In this document: piece by piece, positions 43,701 to 51,868 of the stretch
How positions within the stretch are numbered: position 1 is the first letter of the stretch
Layout of the letters: every line of letters begins with the position of its first letter
Origin: Closterium sp. Naga37s-1
Taxonomy: Eukaryota > Streptophyta > Zygnematophyceae > Desmidiales > Closteriaceae
Assembly: GCA_947471745.1 (NCBI GenBank)
Contig: CANJKZ010000526.1
Coordinates: 310,001 to 374,000, forward strand
DNA: 64,000 nucleotides
Reading direction: 5' to 3'
Notes under the pieces: model-generated
The model's input: only the letters and a program-made list of their open reading frames with translations
Told to the model about the DNA's origin: nothing
Database searches by the model: none
Made by a program: the position numbers and the translations under genes

Positions 43701-46623
43701 GTATGGGTAACACGATGACCTGCTGTACACTTGGACAGGCAACATGTTAGTGAATAAGCACATATCGGTTTGATGCTTGTCTAACGGGTTTGGTTCGATA
43801 TGTTGACATTCCATTTTCAACACATTTCACCTCTTCCCTCTCACTCCCAGTCTCTTCTTCATGATGATACGCCTACTCAAGGTCATGGACTTCCAGCCTT
43901 ACCTCGGGATCATCACCCGCTCTCTCGCCCTCGCCACGCCCTCCCTGCTGCACTTCTTCCTGCTCTCCTTTACGGTCTTCTTCTGCTTCAGCATGTACGC
44001 CTACCTCGTCTTCGGAGGCGCAATGGAGCTGGTACGTGTGGAGCTCATCTGCTTTTGCAGTTTAATTGAAGTCCGAATGAACACCAATTGGGTGACATGA
44101 CTTCACGTGGCATCAACCGGTTTTTATGTGTGTGTCTCTTAAAGGGTGTTTGCTTCTCAAACCGTTTTTGGAATATATGTGTGAAAATGGTTTTATCCTA
44201 TAACCGACATTATTACTGGGCTATCATATGAATATTTTGAAAGCCGAAACCGGTTACTGCCACTTTTTTTTGTTATTTTACCTTTCACATGGGTGTTGTC
44301 CCGTCAATACTACCTCTTATATGTAACATAGTTTTACGCTTTTTCGAAGTGAAGTTGTGTTGAAATCCACCGTGCCTTCCCTCCTATGTGCAACGTTGTG
44401 TGTCTTCTCCATCCATTGCCCTGCAAACTGCCCCCTTCCCGACATCCCGCTCCATCCTTTTCAGTTCTCCACAGTACTCAACTCAATGTTCTCGTGCTTC
44501 CTGCTGCTTCTCAACGACAATGGCTCGGCCTATTTCTTCCAGCGCCTGGAATCATGGGACCTAATTGCAGCGATGCTCTTCTTCTTCATGTTCATCGTCT
44601 TCATGGTCTTCATCCTCCTCAACTTCCTCATCGCCATCATCGTCGATGCCTTCATGAGCGTCAACGATAGCAATGTCGTCGCCACCTCTATAACCTCTGA
44701 TATTGCCCACATATTCAAGTACAAGTGGAACTGCTGGCGCGGCCGGTACCTGCCTTACTGCGTCATTCTCGACCGCCTTGTGGAGTTGGGGGCCAAGGAC
44801 ACCCGCATAGACGAGGTGAGTGCGTCATTAGGCGTTTTGGGCAGGTTGTTTTCAAACCATAAGCTTATGTAACGCACTTACACTTAGTGGCAGGTTTTAG
44901 CTTATGTTACACACTTATACTTAGTATCAAATATAACCATATGCAAGTTTGATACGAAGTATAAGTGCGCTACATCAGCTTATGTGTGTACTGAATGTTT
45001 TTGGTTGTTTTCCGAGTTGTATTTGAACGAACCATTCAGATATGAAGTGATTGCTCCCTTGTGACGCACCAAAGGCTGATGCCTTGGCTATGCTGTAACG
45101 TCGGCCACTGGCACAGACCTCTCACCACCACCGCCCACGCACGCCATTCCTCACATGCACTTGCATTTCAGGCGAGCTGTCGGATGCGCCGCGTCAAGTC
45201 TATCCAACGGCGGGTAGGCTCTGCGATTTCTGACACGCTTGGCAGCGTCCACAAGGCATCGCGCTCTGCTCAGTCAAGCAACCACCCCGTGTTTCCGCCC
45301 GCTAGCGTCGCTCGGGTGCGGCGGCAGCACGTGCTGACAGTGAGGGAGAAGCGCATCGACGCCATCTCGCTCGCCATGATCCTGCAGCGCCGCCAGGAGA
45401 GGGAGGTGCGTCCCTTGCTGCCATGCTTGTTAGGATGCTTGCTGAAATGCTTGCTGGCATCCACGTCACTGGTATGGACAACTGATGCGGGTAGTGCCAA
45501 TGCCGTTGTGTACTTTCCATCCACATTCGATCGATAAATCCCTCTTCATCACTCTGCATCTCAACTTTTCCCAACTTTCAACCACGCTCGACTTTCCAAT
45601 CCGCAATCTCATCACCCCTCTCCATTACCTCCCTCCTTCTCCCCCCGTCGCCCCTCCCCCTCCCTCCTTGTTTTCCAGGAAAGAAGCCCCCGCCAATCCG
45701 CACCTGCCGTGTCATCCAAGGCGGCACCCTGCTTCTCTTCGTCCTGGTGTGAGAGTGGAGGCATGTGGGGGGCTGGCCCCTGGGCTGCGGAGGAGGAGCA
45801 GCTGGAGCAGCTGTCGCAGGCGGTGGTGCTGCAGTGCGGCGAGGTGGTGAAGCAGGCCGCCCTGCCCGTCAAGAAGCCCGTTCAGAAACTCAGCCTGGCC
45901 CACGTGCAGGTGCGTTTGTGCGGAGAGGAGGGGTATGTGGGTGGATACAGGGGAGGGGGGATGTGCATTGATATAGGTGAGGAGGGATGTGTATGGATTC
46001 AAGTGAGGAAGGGGGAATGCTAGTGCTATGAGGCATTGCTTATGCTGACCTGCTGTTATGAGGCAGTGACTGACCATCCTTGTCTGATGCCTTCCCTCGC
46101 TCCCGTGTGCTGTGTGCTGTGCGGGGGCGTGTCTGAGCAGGAGGAGGTGCTACGCGGGCACGAGAGAGCGGAGGAGATGAGGGGCATGATAGCAGACTTG
46201 CAGAGCGACATGCGTGCCATGATGGCCCTGCTCGACCGTGCCCTCCCCTCCTTGCGCGCTCAGGCTCGGCTCCTTACTCCCCCCTCAATATCACCCCTGG
46301 CGGGGCAGCGGCCGCTGGTGCAGCCATGCCTGAAAGAGCGGCAAGTGGAAGAGGAGGGTGAGGGGCTGGGGGCAGCAGGGGCAGGTGGGATGGGTGTGGG
46401 TGAAGGCGGAGCAGTGGATGGCGGAGTGAAAAGCAGTTCCGGCCGATTGAGTGCGATAGTGAGTAGCAGCCGATCCCCGTCGTCGAGACGAGAGTCGGGG
46501 AGACGGGTTGTGTTCCAAGACGAGGCAGTGGACGGGGGTGAAGGTGGTGTGAGCGGTGTGAGGGGTGTGAACAGAGAGGACACATGGCAACAGCCATTGA
46601 TTGAAAATCAAAGAGAACGGTGA
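29514..46623 (+). CDS. Polycystin-2-like (TRPP) cation channel with cupredoxin and LNR ectodomain, copy C (complete)
   Basis: Exons: 29514-29680, 29897-30501, 30799-30962, 31535-31612, 31821-32032, 32839-33130, 33528-33677, 33893-33938, 34316-34356, 34646-35372, 35539-35646, 36347-36487, 37850-38041, 38277-38546, 38739-38883, 39169-39231, 39577-39772, 40118-40259, 40462-40765, 40905-41099, 43851-44031, 44465-44815, 45172-45405, 45679-45909, 46141-46623. These give 5,718 nt (1,905 aa), all in phase. Domains follow copy [15 protein letters not shown]-terminus, TM1 ([17 protein letters not shown]), [13 protein letters not shown] module, cupredoxin-like ([12 protein letters not shown]), LNR ([13 protein letters not shown]), TOP domain, S2-S6 with pore [10 protein letters not shown], tail with [13 protein letters not shown] and a coiled coil. 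It is 266 residues shorter than B, mainly for lack of the His-rich part and a shorter tail. Introns carry several mobile elements. Acceptor CAGCAG before 34316 is a NAGNAG site. Confidence 0.88.
30557..30739 (+). repeat. Two upstream copies of the exon 3 start (copy C)
   Basis: The TM1 exon start (GCGTTCGCGCGCGTGGTGGG...) at 30799 is preceded by two diverged copies, at 30557-30606 (49 bases, to GCAGCACTATCG) and 30711-30739 (with its own GAGGCAG acceptor). Copy D has one copy only. Confidence 0.85.
31254..31466. repeat. 18-bp alternating purine-pyrimidine minisatellite (intron of C)
   Basis: The unit GCATGCATGTTCGTGCGC is repeated about ten times. It is strongly alternating R/Y and so could adopt Z-DNA. 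It reads open in several frames, which are artefacts. Confidence 0.93.
32290..32402 (-). mobile_element. tRNA-derived SINE-like sequence in an intron of copy C
   Basis: Read on the minus strand, TGGCCCAACTAGTTAGCTAT resembles a tRNA A box, and 30-35 bases on, AGGTCCTGGGATCAATCCCC resembles the T arm and B box. The intron (806 bp) is about 540 bp longer than the same intron of copy D, consistent with an insertion. Ends and target duplication were not resolved. Confidence 0.4.
32657..32800. repeat. 5-bp satellite (ATGCC)n then (ATCCC)n
   Basis: A run of ATGCC/AGGCC units changes at about 32743 to pure ATCCC units, just upstream of the exon at 32839. Copy D has a short, degenerate form at 54490-54620. 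Confidence 0.95.
33285..33526. repeat. (TGTGTGCATGCATG)n array before exon 7 of copy C
   Basis: Alternating purine-pyrimidine TGCATG/TGCG repeats run up to the acceptor at 33527. A shorter version lies at the same place in copy D (55050-55123). It replaces the usual C/T tract. Confidence 0.93.
33664..33713 (+). repeat. Donor-spanning repeat at exon 7 end (copy C)
   Basis: TGCCCCATGGTGCGCCCCT at the exon 7 donor recurs as TGCCCCACGGTGCGCCCCT directly downstream. Copy D has expanded the same unit. Confidence 0.7.
33830..33892 (+). repeat. 63-bp duplication of exon 8 start with acceptor (copy C)
   Basis: CCTGAGATCGCAACTCTCTT... and the preceding C-rich tract and CTGCAG acceptor are repeated with a 63-bp period. 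Only the second copy (33893-33938) continues to the conserved donor. Confidence 0.9.
34083..34300. repeat. 28-bp C-rich minisatellite, about 8 copies (intron of C)
   Basis: The unit CATCCTCTCACCCCACATCA + CCCCCTCC fills the polypyrimidine region before the exon at 34316. A related array occupies 55890-56060 of copy D. Confidence 0.9.
35658..36112. mobile_element. hAT-type MITE (455 bp) with 8-bp target duplication, intron of copy C
   Basis: The segment starts CAGGGTGGAAATTTGCG and ends CGAAATTTTGCACCCTG (imperfect terminal inverted repeats). It is flanked by perfect 8-bp duplications CACCCATG at 35650-35657 and 36113-36120. An 8-bp duplication and CAGGG ends are hallmarks of hAT elements. 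The interior is AT-rich with many AAATTTT palindromes and no coding sequence. The same intron of copy D lacks it. Confidence 0.88.
37469..37672. repeat. Inverted repeat, about 32-bp arms
   Basis: GCTTGGAGAAAGCAATCGCC... (37472-37502) is complementary to 37641-37672 (reverse complement GCTTGGAGAAACCAATCGCC...), separated by about 138 bp. A foldback or MITE remnant is likely. Confidence 0.8.
37720..37757. repeat. (CTG)n microsatellite, intron of copy C
   Basis: About twelve CTG units lie about 95 bases before the exon at 37850. Confidence 0.95.
39225..39412 (+). repeat. 22-bp minisatellite carrying the exon 16 donor (copy C)
   Basis: The donor GGGG|TGAGTGG of the 63-nt exon (ending 39231) is the first unit of an array GGGGTGAGTGGCTCTGGTCA + AT with about eight copies. 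Each contains a consensus GTGAGT 5' splice site. Copy D at the same place has a different array. Confidence 0.9.
40066..40180. repeat. Foldback around the acceptor of exon 18 (copy C)
   Basis: Intron bases 40091-40111 are the perfect reverse complement of exon bases 40160-40180 (GATAACGAGGCGGCCACAAA + G). The acceptor lies in the 48-nt loop. Just before, 40066-40090 is a direct copy of exon bases around 40168-40192. Transcribed RNA could form a 21-bp stem sequestering the 3' splice site. Copy D lacks it. Confidence 0.85.
41119..42341 (+). mobile_element. Non-autonomous element with about 155-bp direct terminal repeats, intron of copy C
   Basis: 41119-41271 and 42182-42341 are direct repeats (ACAACTAA, TTGAATCC.AACTAGCT.GGTCA, GACTTGAACCGG). 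They enclose about 900 bp with GTTGCAAG/GTCGAC-rich sequence. An inverted-orientation homologue of the interior lies at 49872-50830. The layout resembles a TRIM or other miniature LTR element, but no primer site or target duplication was established. Confidence 0.5.
43104..43276 (+). pseudogene. Copia reverse-transcriptase fragment in an intron of copy C
   Basis: Frames joined by one shift read [26 protein letters not shown], then [14 protein letters not shown] and IFIEQPHTY. These align with the RT of the complete element (YDQTFAPVGRHTSVRILL, KIDVSNPFLYAIVDA, YVEQPHAF). Two stops and a frameshift show it is dead. It derives from a different Copia lineage than the element at 21370. Confidence 0.8.
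43474..43567. repeat. Nested hairpins with GTTTGGTTGGG arms, intron of copy C
   Basis: Two inverted repeats: CAATCTCCAA with TTGGAGATTG, and GTTTGGTTGGG with CCCAACCAAAC around GGGTGTACACCC. The GGGTG-TTTGGTTGGG style is common at Tourist-like MITE ends, so this may be a MITE remnant. Confidence 0.5.
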
Positions 46624-47518
46624 CAGTCACCAGAACACTGAGAAATTCTGTAATGCTTGAAATGGCCCACTCATGGCTTGGCTAGAACTTCAAGACTGAT
46701 GTACATACAGTTCTAGCAGCGAAACACCTCGGGGGGCAGGATGTGCATCCCAGACGGCTGGACCATGGTACCGCCGTGTCACCAGTTGCGCCAATTGGGA
46801 TCAGGGCTAATTATATCAGTGTAAATCACCCTGATACCCTTATTATCAGGGTGGTTTTTGGTAGTCACACTGATGGCCTAGGGTATTTTTTTGTGGAGCA
46901 AGGATTTTCCTGATATGCCAGGGTTTACATTTAAGGCACACTGATGCCTCAAGGTTACCGTTCTTCATAACGAGTTTTACCCTGAAGCGAGAACCATACC
47001 CCCCCCCCCCCCCCCCCCCCCCCCCACTTCCCCCACCCCCCCTTTCCCGTAACCCGGGATTCCCGATTGCCAACTGACGAAACCGGAATTTCAGCCTCGA
47101 CAATACATGTGCTGGCACGAAGTGGGCCACCATTGGCCAGAAATACAGTAGCATTGTAGACAACGCCACTGACTCAACTCGGTCTGCTTCTCTGACATGA
47201 CAACACGACCGGGTTAGCAGGAAACCTGGCTCAGTGCAGCGGAAAGTCGGTGCCCACTAGCCCACTGGGCACCGCGTTCCTTGCTGGATTGTGGGTGGCT
47301 GTTAACTTAGTTTGCCAGCACGATAGGAAACCTATGCGCTGGGGACTTGGTTCACCAGCACAGTTGTGGTCTCACCTTTGTTAGCGAGAGACCTCTCCCT
47401 TTCCAACTGAGGTAGCCGTTTCTCTTGATACACACCAGCAGCCATGGCGCAGAGTTAGGACGACGATGTAGGAGAAGCTGCTGACGAGCCACCTAACGAC
47501 GCTGCCACGCGAACAGGC
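46624..47518. other. Intergenic region 3' of copy C, left flank of the hAT element
   Basis: It contains the 3' UTR of copy C, a cluster of CACTGAT/ATCAGTGT and CAGGGT motifs (46817-46950) that may be hAT subterminal repeats, and a C27 homopolymer. Confidence 0.6.
46999..47025. repeat. Poly-C run (about 27)
   Basis: Uninterrupted cytosines; length is uncertain in most sequencing technologies. Confidence 0.9.
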
Positions 47519-49087
47519 TTGGATTTCCTGCGAGGGCTGCATGTGAACCCTCCGCCTGTCTGCACTGCCGGCCCGTCATCGTGCAGCGGCGAAAAGCTGC
47601 CTCCTGCTCGTCCTACTGGTTCCAATGCCGTCGCGCCGGACAGTGCTCCCGCCTCTGTCAGCGTGACAGAGGCCGGCGGGTCTTTGTCTGCTGCCTCGAA
47701 GAAGAGGCGTCGCTACGCGCAAGCCGTACTCCCGTTCGGCACGCCCCCTGCGAAGCCGACTCAGCCTCCAGCTCCCGTCCAAGCTCCCTCGTGTGTGTCT
47801 CGTGAACTCACCTGAGCATGCAGAGGAAATATTCCAGAAGGCACAGCAGCTATACATCACGCAGTGGCTGCCGACGTTTGATTGGCTGCTGCTGGATAAG
47901 AGCGAGGATGGGTTGCCCATCGTGCGATGTAGTGTATGCGTGGAGCACCGCAAGGACGACGCCAAATTCGGGCGCAACGGAACGGGGGGTCGCGATTTGC
48001 AGCTCGGATCGATGAGATGTCACGAGCTGAGTGGCCGCCACGACGCAGCAATGAAAAGGCAGCGGACGCTCGTGGCCGAGATCGAGAATCAGAAACGCCT
48101 CGACGATTTTGCCAACACCGACAAGGAAGGCGCGCGGCTTACTCGTCTCATGCGCGGCGTTGAATTCATCGACGATCACGACGTCCCGATCTCCATGTTC
48201 TCGAAGCTCATAGGCTTCCTTGCGGAAGAAGGAGTCGCCGACATCCCGTTTCAGTCCTACGGCGTTTACATTACACAGTAAGTCTACCGTAGTTGTTTTT
48301 TTTATTGCGATGTGTCCTATTGTGTAGCAATGGATCCGACAAAGCTTTGACCTTACCCCGCGTCTTGTGGCAGGTACGGCTTCAACGAGATGGCCGCGGC
48401 GATGGCAAAGTACCAGAAAACTCAGCAACTGCAGCATCTTCTCGCTTCACCCTTCGTCGGCCTTACCTGCGACGAGAGCACCGACCGCACGCGTGGCAAA
48501 CGCTTGATTGTGTTTGCCACGTTCCTCAAGAACGGCGTCGCCCGATGTTGTACAGGTGGACATCACACAAGTCACCAAAGAAGTTGACCGCACGATCACC
48601 ATCATCACGCACCGTTACATGTTGCAGCTACATGTTCCTCATTTCAAGGCGGCGAAGAAGGAGCTGAGGAGTTTCTGTCACATCTTGTCACATCATCACG
48701 CGGGGGAAGATTTCCACCACGGTCTTACGAGCATGTTGAAGAGCCGGGATTGGCGAAGCAGCTATCCGAACCTGATGACACTCTGGCAGGCCCTCGCTAT
48801 GCTGCCACTGAGCATAGTGGAGTGTGAGAGAGGATTCAGTCACCAGAACAAAATCAAAAGCTGGATGCGCACATCGCTGTGCGATGCCCGCCTTGGCGAC
48901 CTCATGACGCTGCACATGCTCAAGTACCCATATGTTTGGCCAGATGTGTTGGACATGTGGCGCAAGCAGAAAACCAAAAGGCCGGCAAAATCTGTTGCGC
49001 ATGCGACTCCTGTGGACCGGAAGGGGAAGGAGAAAGTTCCAGCGCCTGCTGAAGAAACTGACGACGAGCAACACCCATGCGGCATGT

Positions 49088-49133
<46 letters not shown>

Positions 49134-49136
49134 CTA
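47519..49136 (+). pseudogene. hAT-family transposase, internally deleted and frameshifted
   Basis: A Ser/Pro-rich N-terminus (47519-47815) is out of frame with a zinc-finger-like part (CSVCVEHRKDDAKFG...CHELSGRHDAA) in 47820-48280. A GT-AG intron (48281-48373) leads to GLTCDESTDRTRG, the catalytic-domain motif of hAT transposases. The sequence then jumps, with a shift near 48550, to the C-terminal dimerisation domain (SIVECERGFSHQNKIKSWMR, LCDARLGDLM) and ends in a poly-Asp run. Most of the central catalytic region and its insertion domain are missing, so it is not functional. A spliced host-domesticated form is possible but unlikely. Confidence 0.82.
49087..49134. repeat. (GAT)n microsatellite at the hAT C-terminus
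   Basis: About fifteen GAT units encode poly-Asp directly before the TAA stop. Confidence 0.95.
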
Positions 49137-49871
49137 AAATTTTTATTGTGTGCAAAGATAATATCAATTCACCAGGGTTTGCTAAATTGGTACACTGATG
49201 CCACAGGGTTGGATTTTCAAAAACAAGAAAAACACCGATGGATCAGATTTTGAACAAGGTGTCACACTGATAATCAGGTTTTTGAACTTGTGCAACACTG
49301 ATCACAAGAGTTGCTCAAAAAAAAAAAAAAGCCCTGATTGGGATGACATATTTCGGCATGTATATTTCGGCATGCGTTTTGGCTCAAAGCCGGTTGCCAG
49401 AAGATGCCACGATATTTTATTCTCCTCCTATGGATTCAAGGTACCTGCACTTGCATTGCGAGATGACCTGTCTGGGAGTCCAAAAGGGATATAAATAAAA
49501 ATGTTGAAAAAATCAAGTCATTATTGATATGATTTACAAAACATTCACAAGGATACGCCACTTGTAAGGGATTAGAATTCCTTACTGTCAGTTGTTAGCG
49601 AGGACATCCCGAGGGTCACACGACGAACCTGTTCAGCCTATTTCGTCGGCCGAACCACTTCCGAGTCGGCCCCTGCTCCAATCGCAACATCACCGAGCCA
49701 TCATTTCTCAACCTCCCCGCCTAGCTAGCTTTTCCCCTAGTTAGTCGTGCCATTCTCATTGTATCGCCATTCTGTAATTCTCATTCTTAATATTCGTTAT
49801 ACTGCGCACTCTACAAGTTCATTCTAAACACCACTGCTGCTGCTGCCCCTCCCCTTGTTAACAGGAATGGA
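49137..49871. other. Right flank of the hAT element and AT-rich spacer
   Basis: CACTGAT motifs at 49190-49312 mirror those at the left flank and suggest the element's right end near 49310. Exact inverted ends were not found. Nothing else recognisable. Confidence 0.45.
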
Positions 49872-50830
49872 GTGTTGGCCTCGCCCTCGCTTGGGCAACG
49901 CCGACGACTAGGTCGGATGTACGGGAGTAGCAGCCGACCGTTCACAGTGGGAGAGCTGCTCGACAGGCTTCGTCGAGCTGCAGGGGACCACTGTGGTGTT
50001 GCTGTCGATCAGGGAGCTCGACAGCTGCAACTGACTGGTATGGGCGACGGGTGGGCCGTCGACCAGGAGGGGCAGTTCGACCAGGAGGTCGACGGAGCAG
50101 CCCGTCGAACTGCAGCTCGACCGGGAGGTCGATGGAGCAGCCCGTCGACCTGCTGCTCGATCGCGAGGTCGATGGAGCAGCCCGTCGACCTGCTGCTCGA
50201 CCGGGAGGTCGATGGAGCAGTTCGTCGACCTGCAGTTCGACCGGGAGGTCGACGGAGAAGTCCGTCGACCTGACAAGTGAGCAGCGGTCGACGAGGGGAG
50301 CTCGGCGACAACCGCTGACAGTTCTGGTCGACGGAAAGGGTCCGTCGACCAGGGGGTAGCTCGACGGGAGTTGTGGTCGACCAGAGGCACCTGGGGGTCG
50401 ACCAAAGCACTTGGTGGTCGACCAGGTCGACCGGGTAACCTGCTCGACGAGTTCTGCGGAGGCACGCGAACGTCGTCGAGGTCGCAATGACGAAGGCGAC
50501 TTCGGGCTGGTATCCCGAAGTCGATGTGGCTCATCAAGCGCAGACAACAGCCGACGGATGCACAGCAATGCAAGTCGGGCCAATTGTCTACGCGCACCTG
50601 TGGGCGCGCGCACTGCTGTCTTCTACGGGGCAACGCTGGACAGCCGCTCTGCTGCAGCGTTGGCACGCCGTCGACCTGCAATGTTTTGCAGGTCGCCTTT
50701 CTGCAGTGTTGGCGCGGCTCCTCTACGCATCGCTGGCATGCGGTCGACCATGCTGTGCTGTCGGCCAACCAGGCTAGCTGCAGGGTTGCTAGGTGCTTGA
50801 TGTAGTCATTGTTGTCGTTGCTTGTTTAAC
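49872..50830 (-). mobile_element. GTCGAC-rich repeat, second copy, inverted relative to that in copy C intron
   Basis: The left end (GCCTCGCCCTCGCTTGGGCA) and right end (TAGGTGCTTGATGTAGTCAT) are the reverse complements of 42142-42173 and 41443-41465 in the copy C intron element. The interior is a dense array of GGTCGA(T/C)GGAGCAGCCCGTCGACCTGC... units of about 50-60 bp. A 286-codon minus-strand ORF is an artefact of the repeat. The terminal repeats of the intron copy are not evident here. Confidence 0.6.
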
Positions 50831-51868
50831 CCATTCTGTAATTTCGACTTTGCCTAGTGGAAACTCTTGCCGATTTCTCCTGTGAATGTGCAAGCACTAA
50901 GGAACTAAGCAAAGCTACGATCACTCCTAGTAGTTCGTGCCAACCCCCGTAGTCTAGCTCGCTACCGTTGTAGAGTGACTCTCCGCACCCCTGTCTCCAG
51001 AAGGCTCTCCCCATCCACCGTTGTGGCAGCGTCCCAGAATGACACAGTGAGGAGGAGAGGGCCTCAAAGTGAGGCATGCGAAACAGGACCATATATGGAC
51101 ATTCTTGGACTCTTTGACGCCTCACCAGCAGATAATCGAGCGCCCAGAAAGGTATCAAGGAATGCCTAACATACATGCATACATTTTTTGAAAATAGTAA
51201 GAAAACTACCTTACGATCTAATTCAAAAACAGGGAAATTGCCCTTGTATGCCGAGCCTGAAAATGCCCCTCACTCCAGCCGAAGTGGCAGTACGTGCCAA
51301 ACTGGGGCGCAGATCCGCGCTCCCAGGGCAGTCAGTGTCAAGGGTCCTTTGGTTTGGTTTGTACAGTATTTTGTCGGATTTCCATTTTCAGACACCACCA
51401 CCACCGAATCATTTTGTTTTTGTTTTTTTTAGGTGAATGTTATTACACTACCAGGAGTGCATACATTCTCAGTCGTAACTGAACCATGATGGCTCGCATC
51501 GCATCCCTTCCATCCAACTGCTTGAAGTTTACGCCGGATCCAACCGAGAAAAGGCATATAAGCATCTCCTCCAACCGCGTTTCTTAATATCTGTTTTTGG
51601 GGAATGTTGTCTTCTTCCCTTCCACGCTTTGCTGTCAAAGAAACAGCAGGACACGAGATGAGCAGCAACACAAGTGCAGGCAGCAGGGAATGCGTGCAGC
51701 ATATACTCTTCCTCCACATTCTCCAAGCCATTTTGTTTCCCCGACCATATACTCCACCGCTAGACAGGGACACCATTAGCAAGAAAGTACGTCACGCATC
51801 TCGTAGCCGTAATACATGCTCGTTATTAGGAACTATTTCCTGCTTCTCGTTTCTCACTAGAAGCGGGG
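50831..51868. other. Upstream region of copy D
   Basis: No gene recognised. It contains the blocks shared with the copy C upstream region and presumably the promoter and 5' UTR of copy D. Confidence 0.65.
51783..51797. promoter_or_regulatory. Conserved TACGTCA (bZIP/CRE-like) element upstream of copy D
   Basis: GAAAGTACGTCACGC is identical to the element upstream of copy C, 72 bases before the start codon. Confidence 0.45.

Noticed and set aside
49908..50768. 286-codon minus-strand ORF with Arg/Pro/Ser-rich product
   Set aside because: It lies wholly in the GTCGAC-rich repeat. All frames are open there because of the repeat unit, and no domain is seen.
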